Assembly: GCF_018390535.1 (NCBI RefSeq)
Contig: NZ_JAHBBW010000002.1
Coordinates: forward strand, 310,001 to 374,000
DNA from: Bacteroides propionicigenes
GTDB lineage: Bacteria > Bacteroidota > Bacteroidia > Bacteroidales > Bacteroidaceae
Direction: 5' to 3'
Length of the DNA: 64,000 bases
Shown here: piece by piece, positions 42,834 through 51,696 of the stretch
How positions within the stretch are numbered: the stretch's first letter is position 1
Layout: every line of letters starts with the position of its first letter
Translations under genes and position numbers: made by a program
Notes under the pieces: model-generated
Told to the model about the DNA's origin: nothing
Database searches by the model: none
What the model saw: the letters and a program-made list of their open reading frames with translations, nothing else

Positions 42834-44975
42834 ATGAAATTGAGATTCGTAATTATAGCCGTTTGTTGCTTTTTTACATTGGCTGTACAGGCAGATGAGG
42901 GAATGTGGATGTTGGGCAACCTGAATAAGCAGACACGCCGCGCGATGAAAGAGCTTGGTTTACAAATGTCGGCAGACAAACTATACAGCTCTAAACGCCC
43001 CTCGTTGAAAGATGCAGTAGTCAGTTTCGGCGGTTTTTGCTCGGGAGTGGTCGTGTCGGCAGACGGGTTGGTATTTACGAATCACCATTGCGGCTTCAGC
43101 TGTGTCCAGCAACACTCTTCTGTGGAGCATGATTATCTGAAAGACGGTTTTGTTGCACATAACCGTAGCGAAGAATTGCCGAATCCTGAACTTTATGTCC
43201 GTTTCTTGTTGCGGACGGAAAATGTTACGAAGCGGGTGCTTGGTGCGGTAAAGCCGGAGATGAACGAATCGGAACGTTCCGGTGCGGTGGATTCGGTGAT
43301 GTTTGCCATCAGTGAAGAAGTGGCGCATAAAGACTCTACTCTGGTAGGGATTGTAGATGCCTACTATGGCGGCAATGAATTCTGGTTGTCCATTTATCGC
43401 GACTATAACGATGTCCGGCTGGTGTTTGCGCCGCCTTCTTCGGTAGGTAAGTTCGGTTGGGATACGGATAATTGGGTGTGGCCGCGCCATACAGGCGATT
43501 TCTGCGTATTTCGTATCTATGCTGATAAGAATAACCGCCCGGCGGATTATTCGCCGGACAATGTCCCTTATCACCCCGAATACGTAGCGCCGATTTCTTT
43601 GGACGGGTATAAAGAGGGTTCTTTTTGCATGACATTGGGTTATCCGGGCAGAACGGAGCGTTATCTCTCTTCGTTTGGTATTGAAGAGATGATGAATAAT
43701 GATAATCAGGCGCAAATAGATGTCCGGGGCATCAAGCAGGCTATCTGGAAACGCGAAATGGATAGGAGAGACAGTATCCGCATAAAGTATGCTTCCAAAT
43801 ATGACGAGAGTTCCAATTATTGGAAGAACAGTATCGGAGTGAACCGGGCTATCCGGAAACTGCATATTTTGGAAAAGAAGCGTGCAATGGAACAGGAACT
43901 TCGCCGATGGATACAACAGACACCTGAAGAACGTGAGAAACTGTTGCGGTTGTTCCCTGACTTGGAACTGGACTATAAAAATGCCCGCGAAGCCAATCAT
44001 GCACTGGCTTATTTTGCCGAATCTTTCCTGAATGGTCCCGAGCTGGTACAATTGGCATTGTCCATTTTGAATTTTGATTTCGAAGGGGAACAGAAAACGG
44101 TTGTGGCCAATCTGAAAGCGATTGTAGAAAAATATGCCAATCTGGATTTGGAAATCGACAAGGAAGTCTTTACGGCCATGCTGAAAGAATATCGTTCCAA
44201 GGTCGATTCTACCTATTTACCGGAGTTTTACGGTACGATTGCTACCCGGTACGGCGGCGATGACAAGGCCTATGTGGATAGTTTGTATGCTTCTTCGGAA
44301 TTGACTACTCCTCGCGGACTAAAACGCTTTCTGGAACGGGATACCACGTATCATATCTATGACGACCCAGCCATAAGCCTGGGTATTGACCTGATTGGCA
44401 AGATGTTTGAAATTAATATGCAGACGAGAGAACCGGTCATGAATATTGCCCGTAATGAGCGTTTGCTGAATGCCGCCATACGCAGAATGTATTCGTCCCG
44501 TAATTTCTATCCGGACGCCAATTCCACCATGCGTTTGAGTTTTGGTACGGTATGCGGATATACCCCGTTTGACGGTGCTGAATACGATTATTATACAACA
44601 ACCAAAGGTATTCTTGAAAAAGTAAAAGCCCATGCAGGCGATGTGGATTTTGAGGTGCAACCGGAACTCCTTTCTTTGTTCTCCAACCGTGATTTTGGAA
44701 GATATGCCGATGAAAAGGGGGAAATGAACGTTTGCTTTATCTCCAATAACGATATAACCGGCGGCAATTCGGGAAGTGCTATGTTCAATTCGGAAGGCGA
44801 ACTTCTCGGCTTGGCTTTTGACGGTAATTGGGAAGCGATGAGCAGCGATATACTCTATGAACCGAAGATGCAGCGTTGCATCGGGGTGGATGTACGCTAC
44901 ATCTTGTTCATGATAGAGAAATACGGTAAAGCCGGGAATTTAATACGGGAACTGAAAATTGTTCCCGCAAAATAG
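42834..44975 (+). CDS. S46 dipeptidyl peptidase, DPP7-type specificity
   Basis: The 713-residue exported serine peptidase (signal peptide 1-20, ending VQA) belongs to S46, periplasmic enzymes that release dipeptides from oligopeptides. The catalytic histidine is H85 in TNHHCG; the nucleophile is about S646 in GGNSGSA. Eighteen residues after the serine there is Gly (about 664, in AFDGNWEAM), as in DPP7, which accepts hydrophobic P1 residues, rather than the Arg that makes DPP11 prefer Asp/Glu. The specificity call follows from that one residue. A single arm of a dispersed repeat lies upstream. The stop is four bases from the end of the ahpF remnant. Confidence 0.92.
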   Translation: MKLRFVIIAVCCFFTLAVQADEGMWMLGNLNKQTRRAMKELGLQMSADKLYSSKRPSLKDAVVSFGGFCSGVVVSADGLVFTNHHCGFSCVQQHSSVEHDYLKDGFVAHNRSEELPNPELYVRFLLRTENVTKRVLGAVKPEMNESERSGAVDSVMFAISEEVAHKDSTLVGIVDAYYGGNEFWLSIYRDYNDVRLVFAPPSSVGKFGWDTDNWVWPRHTGDFCVFRIYADKNNRPADYSPDNVPYHPEYVAPISLDGYKEGSFCMTLGYPGRTERYLSSFGIEEMMNNDNQAQIDVRGIKQAIWKREMDRRDSIRIKYASKYDESSNYWKNSIGVNRAIRKLHILEKKRAMEQELRRWIQQTPEEREKLLRLFPDLELDYKNAREANHALAYFAESFLNGPELVQLALSILNFDFEGEQKTVVANLKAIVEKYANLDLEIDKEVFTAMLKEYRSKVDSTYLPEFYGTIATRYGGDDKAYVDSLYASSELTTPRGLKRFLERDTTYHIYDDPAISLGIDLIGKMFEINMQTREPVMNIARNERLLNAAIRRMYSSRNFYPDANSTMRLSFGTVCGYTPFDGAEYDYYTTTKGILEKVKAHAGDVDFEVQPELLSLFSNRDFGRYADEKGEMNVCFISNNDITGGNSGSAMFNSEGELLGLAFDGNWEAMSSDILYEPKMQRCIGVDVRYILFMIEKYGKAGNLIRELKIVPAK

Positions 44976-44979
44976 TCGA

Positions 44980-45265
44980 TTACACTATCCCTCTGATGCG
45001 GTCGTCGAAGGCAGACAATGCTGCTTTAGCTCCTTCACCCATAGCTTTGTTTGTAGGGTACGTCGGACACGTCTCCGGCAGCATAAACACCCGGAAGTGT
45101 AGTACGGCAGGATGCGTCTTTCTTTCCGTCGCCTATCACTCGGGTAGTTTGTGAAGAAGTGAATATCTCTACGTTTAGGAAGGCTTCCGACCTTTTCCTG
45201 CAACACCTGATCAGCTTTCAGCGTATCGGCAAACTCGAAGACAATAACTTTTTTGCTTTTGCAAG
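44980..45265 (-). pseudogene. ahpF: Decayed alkyl hydroperoxide reductase subunit F
   Basis: Minus-strand frames read the C-terminal half of AhpF in pieces: KKVIVFEFADTLKADQVLQE (from about 45259), a one-base insertion near 45178 (AAA for AA) then NVEIFTSSQTTRVIGDGKK, a loss of about 50 codons, DASCRTTLPGVYAAGDVSDV, an eight-base loss after PYKQ, and AMGEGAKAALSAFDDRIRG to a TAA at 44980-44982. The first 350-400 codons are gone. The position straight after ahpC is where ahpF stands in an intact ahpCF operon. The lesions were found by reading all three minus frames. Confidence 0.88.
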
Positions 45266-45317
45266 GAAGAAATAGAGATAGTCTTTACATAACAATATGC
45301 GTCGTATGGGGGTACGA

Positions 45318-45884
45318 TTAAATCTTACCGACCAAATCGATGCTTGGCTTCAAAGTCGCACTGCCTTTCTTCCATTTGGCGGGACAAACTTCACCGTCGT
45401 GAGTGGCTACGAATTGCGCAGCTTCCACTTTACGCAGCAGTTCGTCCGCATTACGCCCGATGTTGTTGTCCTGAATCTCGGCAATCTTGATTTTACCTTC
45501 AGGATTTACAAGGAATGTACCGCGATAAGCCATACCTTCTTCTTCAATCATCACACCGAATGCGCGGCTTAATGTACCTGTCGGGTCTGCCAACATCGGG
45601 TATTTAATCTTGCGGATGCTTTCGGAAGCATCATGCCATGCCTTATGTACAAAGTGAGAGTCTGTACTTACAGAATAGACCTCTACATCCATGGATTGGA
45701 ATTGGTCGTATTTTTCTGCAATATCTACTAATTCAGTAGGACATACGAACGTAAAGTCTGCCGGATAGAAAAAGAAAATGGCCCATTTGCCTTTTACATC
45801 TTCGTTGGTTACTGTTTTGAAACTTCCGTTCTGGAAAGCCTGAACTTTGAATTCAGGGAGTTGAGAGTTGATAATCGGTTCCAT
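45318..45884 (-). CDS. ahpC: Alkyl hydroperoxide reductase subunit C (peroxiredoxin)
   Basis: AhpC (188 residues) is a typical 2-Cys peroxiredoxin that reduces hydrogen peroxide and organic peroxides. The peroxidatic cysteine is C48 in FTFVCPTE and the resolving cysteine C167 in GEVCPAKW; Thr45-type and Arg partners are in place. Its usual reductase AhpF is present only as a broken remnant downstream, so another reductase (thioredoxin system or a copy elsewhere) must serve it. The promoter lies behind an OxyR-type site (45967-46002) in the 114-base gap to oxyR. Confidence 0.97.
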   Translation of the reverse strand: MEPIINSQLPEFKVQAFQNGSFKTVTNEDVKGKWAIFFFYPADFTFVCPTELVDIAEKYDQFQSMDVEVYSVSTDSHFVHKAWHDASESIRKIKYPMLADPTGTLSRAFGVMIEEEGMAYRGTFLVNPEGKIKIAEIQDNNIGRNADELLRKVEAAQFVATHDGEVCPAKWKKGSATLKPSIDLVGKI

Positions 45885-45926
45885 AATTATACTTTTTAAA
45901 AGGTTTAGTTTTTTGTTTTACCGATG

Positions 45927-45959
45927 TAAAAATATAGCATTTTTTCTCGGTAGAACAAA
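45927..45959 (-). promoter_or_regulatory. Promoter of ahpC
   Basis: On the minus strand TTTG (45956-45959), 21 bases, then TATTTTTA (45927-45934), one change from the -7 consensus. Predicted leader about 35 bases. A two-part OxyR-type site lies just upstream. Confidence 0.6.
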
Positions 45960-45966
45960 AAATCCG

Positions 45967-46002
45967 ATTGAAAAGTTTTATGCTCCGATAGACAAAATCT
46001 AT
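45967..46002. promoter_or_regulatory. OxyR-type operator upstream of ahpC
   Basis: ATAGACAAAATCTAT (45988-46002) is a perfect ATAG-N7-CTAT site; 21 bases nearer the promoter ATTGAAAAGTTTTAT (45967-45981) is a copy with one change in each half. The OxyR consensus is a tandem pair of ATAGn7CTAT elements about 22 bases apart. The distal element overlaps the last codon of oxyR. Confidence 0.7.
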
Positions 46003-46925
46003 ACGAGTACCTGAGCTGCTTTCAGAGAGAGCATTCCCTTAGGTACTGCAGCTGTTATCTCTTGGGTGATTGTTTTTAAGAGTGTGTTGCGGATAAAACT
46101 TTGGTTAGTCAGCATGATAATTTGCCGGGTAGGACAGGGGATGGCAAAAGGACGTACCAGCTCTTTCTGCATGCCGTCCAGTTGCAAAACGGCCAGTTCA
46201 GGGATGAAAGTGATGCCCTTACCGCTTTCTACCATACGCATAAAGGTTTCCATACTGCCCAGATGGTAGGCTAACTGACTGGCGCGGGCTGCTTTCAGCT
46301 GGCAGAAACGCTCCAGCTGGTCTCGAAAACAGTGCCCTTCATCCAGCAGCCAAAGTTGTTCTCCCGTTAAGTCCGAGGTTCGTATAACTTCATTGCTGAA
46401 AAGACGGTTCTCTCGTGCAATATAGGCGTAGAACTGTTCGTAGAATAGCGGTGTCTGTTGGAATTCTTCCATTCCTGCCAGACTGGCTACGATTCCGGCA
46501 TCTATGTCTCCCGTTTGCAAAGCCTTTTTGATATCGTTTGTTTTCATCTCAACCACTCTGATGTCGAGCTGCGGATATTTCTTCATTAGTTGTGGGAAGA
46601 AACGTGGCAGTAGATAGGGAGCTATGGTGGGAAGTATGCCCAGTTTGAAAATTCCGCAGAGTGAATGCTTTTCTTCTTCTATAATGTTTTTTATACGATT
46701 TGCTTGAACTAACACATTTTGAGCTTGTTCTATGATGTGAACACCGATAGGAGTAGGGCATACAGGTTGCTGGCTGCGGTCAAAAATCTTAGTGTCCAGT
46801 TCTTCTTCCAGTTTTTGAATCATGGCGCTCAAAGTGGGTTGTGTAACCCGACAATATTCAGCAGCTTTGGCAAAATGACGGAATTGATTGACAGCAAGTA
46901 TGTATTCCAGTTGTTGTAAAGTCAT
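45999..46925 (-). CDS. oxyR: Peroxide-sensing LysR regulator OxyR
   Basis: OxyR (308 residues) has a LysR winged-helix (about 1-60; FAKAAEYCRVTQPTLSAMIQ) and a periplasmic-binding-like sensor domain. The redox cysteines are exactly at C199 and C208 (GHCFRDQLERFC), the same numbers as in E. coli, so the disulfide switch should work. It lies upstream of ahpC on the same strand and is divergent from dps. Its -7 box TATCTTTG (46969-46976, minus) lies inside the OxyR-type site at 46953-46988, which predicts autoregulation. Confidence 0.95.
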   Translation of the reverse strand: MTLQQLEYILAVNQFRHFAKAAEYCRVTQPTLSAMIQKLEEELDTKIFDRSQQPVCPTPIGVHIIEQAQNVLVQANRIKNIIEEEKHSLCGIFKLGILPTIAPYLLPRFFPQLMKKYPQLDIRVVEMKTNDIKKALQTGDIDAGIVASLAGMEEFQQTPLFYEQFYAYIARENRLFSNEVIRTSDLTGEQLWLLDEGHCFRDQLERFCQLKAARASQLAYHLGSMETFMRMVESGKGITFIPELAVLQLDGMQKELVRPFAIPCPTRQIIMLTNQSFIRNTLLKTITQEITAAVPKGMLSLKAAQVLV

Positions 46926-46952
46926 AGTAAACAGGGCTTTTGGATATTATAT

Positions 46953-46988
46953 ATAGAATCGTTCTATGCAAAGATAGAAATTATCTGT
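46953..46988. promoter_or_regulatory. OxyR-type operator between oxyR and dps
   Basis: ATAGAATCGTTCTAT (46953-46967) is a perfect ATAG-N7-CTAT element and ATAGAAATTATCTGT (46974-46988) is a copy with one change, 21 bases apart, the same spacing as at ahpC. The weaker element touches the dps -33 box, as expected for an activator, and the site covers the oxyR -7 box. Confidence 0.72.
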
Positions 46989-47019
46989 TTGACAAGCATT
47001 TATTTGCCGATTATCTTTG
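46988..47019 (+). promoter_or_regulatory. Promoter of dps
   Basis: TTTG (46988-46991), 20-base spacer, TATCTTTG (47012-47019): an exact Bacteroides promoter. Predicted leader about 40 bases. Confidence 0.78.
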
Positions 47020-47066
47020 CAACAGAAACAAAGAAAAATAGTATGAATTTTTAAAATAGAAAGATT

Positions 47067-47555
47067 ATGAAGACTTTAGATTACTTACATTTGAATGAAA
47101 AGAAAGTTGCCAACGTTGTATCAGCATTACATCAGTTATTGGCAGACTTTCAGGTACATTATACCAACTTACGCGGTTTCCACTGGGATATTAAAGGACA
47201 TGGATTCTTTGTGCTGCACAGCAAGTTTGAAGACATGTACAATGATGCCGCAGAGAAAGTGGATGAAATTGCAGAACGTATCCTGATGTTAGGCGGTACA
47301 CCCGAAAACAAATTCAGCGAATATCTCAAGGCTGCCAAGGTAAAAGAAATTTCCGGTATTACTTGTGGCGGTGAGGCTGTTGACCATATCCTCGAGACCT
47401 ATAGTTATCTTATCGGTGAAGAAAGAAAAGTAATTGAACTGGCCAGTGAAGCCGGTGATGACGCCACCGCCGACTTAATGACCGGTTACCTGAAAGAGCA
47501 GGAAAAAATGGTTTGGATGCTTGTTGCTTTCAGCACTAAGAGCTGTACAAAGTAG
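47067..47555 (+). CDS. dps: Dps-family ferritin-like DNA-protection protein
   Basis: Dps (162 residues) forms a 12-mer that oxidises and stores iron, using peroxide, and shields DNA. The intersubunit ferroxidase ligands are visible in LRGFHWDIKGHGFFVLHSKFED (in parts: FHWDIKGHGF and KFEDMYNDAAEKVDEIAER), giving His, His, Asp and Glu at the usual spacing. No lysine-rich tail, so DNA binding may be weak. It is divergent from oxyR, with an OxyR-type operator next to its promoter, and should be peroxide-induced. A hairpin follows. Confidence 0.95.
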   Translation: MKTLDYLHLNEKKVANVVSALHQLLADFQVHYTNLRGFHWDIKGHGFFVLHSKFEDMYNDAAEKVDEIAERILMLGGTPENKFSEYLKAAKVKEISGITCGGEAVDHILETYSYLIGEERKVIELASEAGDDATADLMTGYLKEQEKMVWMLVAFSTKSCTK

Positions 47556-47575
47556 GGGATAAAGTAGTAAGTTGG

Positions 47576-47614
47576 TAGGGTGATAAGGTGATGATACATC
47601 GTTTTATCACCCTA
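47576..47614. terminator. Bidirectional hairpin between dps and EamA gene 2
   Basis: TAGGGTGATAA (47576-47586) and TTATCACCCTA (47604-47614) form a perfect 11-bp stem with a 17-base loop, followed on the plus strand by TAATTTTAT. It lies between convergent genes. Confidence 0.65.
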
Positions 47615-47634
47615 TAATTTTATCGTTTCGCTTA

Positions 47635-48501
47635 TCACCTTTTTAGAATAATGACGGTTACGGCTGAGATAATGAGCAGAATACCCAGCGCTATGCTTCG
47701 GGTAAGCGGTTCTCCAAAAATGGTAATGCCGACGCATACCGCTGTTACAGGCTCCATAGCTCCCAATACGGATGTCAGTGTGGAGCCTATGTTTTTGATG
47801 GCGCGTACCAGTGCGAGATTGGATATTACGGTAGGCACTAATGCCAGCATCACCAGGTTGCCTAATGTGGTGCGGTCCGGAATAGCCTGCAATCCTATGC
47901 CGGAAGCTTCTGTCCCTGTGAATAGCAGGATGCCGCCGAATAAAAAGACATAAAACGTCATTTTAAGCCCTTTCATTTCAAGATTCTTCAACTGGCTTAC
48001 AGCTACCAAATAGAGAGCATATCCCAGCGCAGAGAGCAAAACAATGAATATGCCGAGCCAAGTGATACTTCCCGTACTATCTCCGCCGGATAGAAAGAAT
48101 ACACCGGCTATTGCAAGCGCAATAGCCGCCATACGCCACAAGGATTTTTTCTCATGGAAGAAAATCATCATGATGAGCGTGGTCAGCACCGGATACATAA
48201 AATGAAGGGTGGTAGCCACACCGCTCGACATGAACTGATATCCCCAAAAGAGGAATACGGCGGAGCTGTCGTAAAGGCATGCCAGCAACAGAAGCGGCAG
48301 TATCTCCTTACGGCGTATGCGGAAAGATTGTTTGTCGAGCAGCAATATGCCTGCCAATGCCAGCATAGCAAAAAGAAAACGGTATAATAGGATAGACCAG
48401 AAATCCATTCCTTGCTGCATGGCAGGAATCGTGAACAACGGAATCAATCCGAAGCTCGCGGAAGATAATAGCCCGTATAAAAAACCATTGACTTTATTCA
48501 C
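47635..48501 (-). CDS. EamA/DMT-family transporter 2
   Basis: The 288-residue inner-membrane protein has ten predicted helices in two EamA halves (about 5-135 and 150-285); SASFGLIPLFTIPAMQQGMDF, LLYRFLFAMLAL in parts and GAMEPVTAVCVG near residue 245 are family-like. Substrate unknown. It starts nine bases after the DEAD-box helicase stop, so it is read from the helicase promoter. It is only distantly similar to the EamA protein at 14985. Confidence 0.88.
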   Translation of the reverse strand: MNKVNGFLYGLLSSASFGLIPLFTIPAMQQGMDFWSILLYRFLFAMLALAGILLLDKQSFRIRRKEILPLLLLACLYDSSAVFLFWGYQFMSSGVATTLHFMYPVLTTLIMMIFFHEKKSLWRMAAIALAIAGVFFLSGGDSTGSITWLGIFIVLLSALGYALYLVAVSQLKNLEMKGLKMTFYVFLFGGILLFTGTEASGIGLQAIPDRTTLGNLVMLALVPTVISNLALVRAIKNIGSTLTSVLGAMEPVTAVCVGITIFGEPLTRSIALGILLIISAVTVIILKR

Positions 48502-48510
48502 GCCACTTAT

Positions 48511-50445
48511 TTATTTCTTTTTAGGTGTCCGTCTTGCCCAGCCCTCTTCGCTGAAGTCGGGTTCTGAATCTTTAAACTCATTATTGCCTTGGAAGAACTG
48601 TTTCCAATCGTCTTTTTTACCGCGTGCTTTGGTGTAACCGCGTTCTTCACGACTGGGCTTGTCCTTCTTCTTGTCGGTAGCGGCATATTCGGTTTTGTCC
48701 TTGCGCTTGCCGGCAGATTCGCTGCGGCGGTCGTCCTTGTAACTGCGTTTTTTGCCGTCAAACTCCTTTTTGCCATAATTGCCGCCTTCGGTTCTGCGTT
48801 TTCCTTTGGGGGTATCCTTTCCTTCTTCCCCTGCAATTTCTACGGAAACTTTACGACCGTTCCAGTTGGCGCGGTTTAAGGCTTTCACAACGTTGTTGGC
48901 TTCTTTTTCTTCCACTTCAAAAAAAGAGAATTTCTGCATCAGGTCGATACGGCCCAGCTCAACACGCCCGCGAGTGTTACTGTTCAGGAGACTGATAAGT
49001 TCATTCGGGAAGAAATTGTCCATTTTGCCGAGATTGATAAACAGGCGTTTAAAACCCGGTGCTGCCTGACGGGTACTGTTACTGCGTTCGCCGCCTTTTG
49101 CGCTGCGTTCGCTGCCGGTGGCAATCTCTATTTCCTCACGGTCGCGATAGTAGTCCAGGAAACGGTTGAATTCGAGGGAAACCATACGTTTAATCAGGTC
49201 TTCTTTGCTCAGCCAGTCCAGTTTGCGGTAAATGTCGGGCATGAAATCACAAATTTCATCCTCATTTACTTTTACTTTCTCAAGCTCGTCAATAACCTTC
49301 AACAGCTGTTTCTCGCAGATTTGTTTACCGGTAGGCATTTCTCCCTGGATGAATTTCTTGCTGATAATACGTTCTATTTCACGCATTTTCCCTTTTTCAC
49401 GCAAGTTGATGATGGCGATGGATGTACCTGTTTTTCCGGCGCGTCCCGTACGCCCGCTGCGATGTGTGTAGCTCTCCGTATCATCAGGCAAGCCGTAATT
49501 GATTACATGGGTAAGATCGTCGACGTCCAAGCCGCGTGCGGCAACATCGGTGGCTACCAACAGTTGCAGGTTGCGTATGCGGAACTTCTGCATGACGGCA
49601 TCGCGTTGCGCCTGGCTCAGTTCGCCGTGCAAGGCATCGGCATTGTAACCTTCCTGCATCAGCTTGTCGGCAATTTCCTGTGTTTCCTTGCGGGTACGGC
49701 AGAAAATGATGCCGTATATCTGCGGATAATAGTCTACAATACGCTTCAGAGCGGCGTATTTATCTTTGGCGTGAACGGTGAAAACCACGTGTTTCACATT
49801 GTTTGTGCCCTCATTCTTGCGTCCGATAGTGATTTCCTTTGCGTTGTGCAGATATTTCTTGGAGATACGTGCAATTTCAGGGCTCATAGTAGCGGAGAAC
49901 AGTAACGTGTTACGCTCTTGAGGCACATCTGCCAGAATGGCGTTGATGCTGTCCGTGAATCCCATGTTCAGCATCTCGTCCGCTTCGTCCATAACTACAT
50001 TCTGTATGGTGGAAAGGGAGACGGTTTTGCGCTCCATAAGGTCGAGCAAGCGTCCGGGAGTAGCCACGATGATGTGTACTCCCCGTTTCAGGGCGCGTAT
50101 CTGGCTCTCGATGGACGAACCGCCGTATACAGGCAGTACTCGCAAGCCGTCGATGTATTTAGAATAATCATTCAAGTCACCGGCAATCTGCAAACAAAGT
50201 TCGCGGGTAGGGCAGAGAATGAGTGATTGGGGAATTCTATTGTTTACGTTAATTTGCTGTATAAGCGGCAGACCGAACGCTGCGGTCTTTCCTGTTCCTG
50301 TTTGTGCCAGTGCTACTACATCATTATTTTCTCCCAAAAGGTAAGGGATTACTTCCTCTTGTACCGGCATGGGACACGCATATCCCATTTCTTCAATGGC
50401 GCGGCGTATCTCCGGCGACACACCGAGCTCTTCAAATGTCTTCAT
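48511..50445 (-). CDS. DEAD-box RNA helicase (DeaD/CsdA-like)
   Basis: The 644-residue protein has the two RecA domains (about 1-370) with the Q motif, Walker A AQTGTGKTAAFG, DEAD box VVMDEADEML, SAT (LLFSATM) and HRSGRTGRAGKTG. A DbpA-type RNA-binding domain follows (about 475-550; GRIDLMQKFSFFEVEE) and a Lys/Arg/Gly-rich, disordered tail. This layout is as in E. coli DeaD/CsdA, which acts in ribosome assembly and cold adaptation. The start MKTFEELG at 50443-50445 was chosen; -7 box TATCTTTG at 50476-50483 (minus). The EamA gene follows. Confidence 0.93.
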   Translation of the reverse strand: MKTFEELGVSPEIRRAIEEMGYACPMPVQEEVIPYLLGENNDVVALAQTGTGKTAAFGLPLIQQINVNNRIPQSLILCPTRELCLQIAGDLNDYSKYIDGLRVLPVYGGSSIESQIRALKRGVHIIVATPGRLLDLMERKTVSLSTIQNVVMDEADEMLNMGFTDSINAILADVPQERNTLLFSATMSPEIARISKKYLHNAKEITIGRKNEGTNNVKHVVFTVHAKDKYAALKRIVDYYPQIYGIIFCRTRKETQEIADKLMQEGYNADALHGELSQAQRDAVMQKFRIRNLQLLVATDVAARGLDVDDLTHVINYGLPDDTESYTHRSGRTGRAGKTGTSIAIINLREKGKMREIERIISKKFIQGEMPTGKQICEKQLLKVIDELEKVKVNEDEICDFMPDIYRKLDWLSKEDLIKRMVSLEFNRFLDYYRDREEIEIATGSERSAKGGERSNSTRQAAPGFKRLFINLGKMDNFFPNELISLLNSNTRGRVELGRIDLMQKFSFFEVEEKEANNVVKALNRANWNGRKVSVEIAGEEGKDTPKGKRRTEGGNYGKKEFDGKKRSYKDDRRSESAGKRKDKTEYAATDKKKDKPSREERGYTKARGKKDDWKQFFQGNNEFKDSEPDFSEEGWARRTPKKK

Positions 50446-50505
50446 TAAATCTTTGTATATCTTTATATTCGGGTGCAAAGATAAGAGTTTTTTGGTGATT
50501 AATCA

Positions 50506-51567
50506 CTAATCACTGAGCAAAATACTCCGTAACCTCTTTATTTCGTCTTTGCTCAAGCCGATGCCTTTTCGCAGGTAGGTGTCAATGTCACCATATTTTC
50601 GCTCCGCTTCATCTTTGGCGGCATTCAGGAAGTCCTCACGAGCCGAGAACAGGGTAGTGATAGCTTCTTGTGAGCGTGTGGGTAGCTGATAGGCGTATTT
50701 AGAGGCGCTTGGAATGTTGAAATAGTCATTACTCAGCCGGTAGTCTTCCATGATTATGTCCTCGTTGACTCCCAGCGAGGCAAGCACCAATGCGGAAACG
50801 ATGCCTGTACGCCCTTTGCCGGAAGAACAGTGGATAACTACCGGATAGCTGTTCTTGTCCAATAAGATGTCGAATATCTGCCGGTATTCTTTTGTGTATT
50901 TGTTTATCAAAGCTCGGTTCATCCGTTCTACCATACGATAGACGGTATCACATTTTATCTTTTCTTCCCGTATGCCTTTCAGTATATCTTCCATATCTCC
51001 GGTAGCAAGCGGAATATGTACGACATTGAACCCTTTCTGTAGCGGGGACTGCCTGTCTATTTCCGAGGAAGCCCGCAAGTCAATAAGTGTTTTGATTCCG
51101 AGATTTTTGAGTTCCCTGCGTGAGGAACATTCAAGACTGTCTATTTCCGCCGAGCGGTAAATCATTCCCCAACGCGTCTGTTTTTTGGTAGAATAGGAGG
51201 GATAACCGCCTAAATCCCGGAAGTTTTGTATGCCGGGGATGTTGACATTACGCGTGGCAATCTTTACACGATATTTATCCCCAAACAAAAGGGTATAATA
51301 GTAACGTTTGGTAGGGTCGTTTGTGATAATGGTCATTTTCAGGTCCGAGATATTGGCGAGGGCAACAGGGGTATCTTCCGGAATGAAATCGGGGTCGGTC
51401 GAAGCATATACTTTCACATTCCCTTTGATGAGGGGAACCATTTCCCATTTAACGATACAGTTCCCTACATTGTTTTCTTCGCATACAATGGATATATGTG
51501 GAGCTGTGCCGCTACAAGAAGGAAGCAACACTGCCAGAGCAAGCAAGTTCAACAGACTCTTATACAT
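50506..51567 (-). CDS. Lipoprotein tyrosine/serine phosphatase
   Basis: The 353-residue protein has a lipoprotein signal (lipobox LLPSC, cysteine at residue 18), a beta-rich N-terminal domain (about 25-110) and a PTP/dual-specificity phosphatase domain with the P-loop HCSSGKGRTG (about residue 244) and the early GIQNFRDLGGYPS motif. The CxxGKxRT loop resembles phosphoinositide and Tyr3-type phosphatases. Substrate unknown; the protein is outside the cytoplasm. A -7 box TATATTTG is at 51599-51606 (minus). Confidence 0.87.
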   Translation of the reverse strand: MYKSLLNLLALAVLLPSCSGTAPHISIVCEENNVGNCIVKWEMVPLIKGNVKVYASTDPDFIPEDTPVALANISDLKMTIITNDPTKRYYYTLLFGDKYRVKIATRNVNIPGIQNFRDLGGYPSYSTKKQTRWGMIYRSAEIDSLECSSRRELKNLGIKTLIDLRASSEIDRQSPLQKGFNVVHIPLATGDMEDILKGIREEKIKCDTVYRMVERMNRALINKYTKEYRQIFDILLDKNSYPVVIHCSSGKGRTGIVSALVLASLGVNEDIIMEDYRLSNDYFNIPSASKYAYQLPTRSQEAITTLFSAREDFLNAAKDEAERKYGDIDTYLRKGIGLSKDEIKRLRSILLSD

Positions 51568-51696
51568 AATTAGTAAACTCTCTAAATGTCGTTTACAGCA
51601 AATATATAGTTTTTCGCTGCAGATTATACAGCGTGTATGAAGCTTTTATAATTTTTAAATGATAATTTATTTTTAGGTACGGATTAGAGAGATTTA

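Noticed and set aside
42834-42960. Possible frameshift or truncation in the S46 gene
   Set aside because: The 713-codon frame is continuous, with signal peptide and both catalytic residues at family positions.
49785-49802. Second CACGTG near TTTCAC in the helicase gene
   Set aside because: The word is ACCACGTGTTTCAC, not a parS match, and lies in coding sequence.
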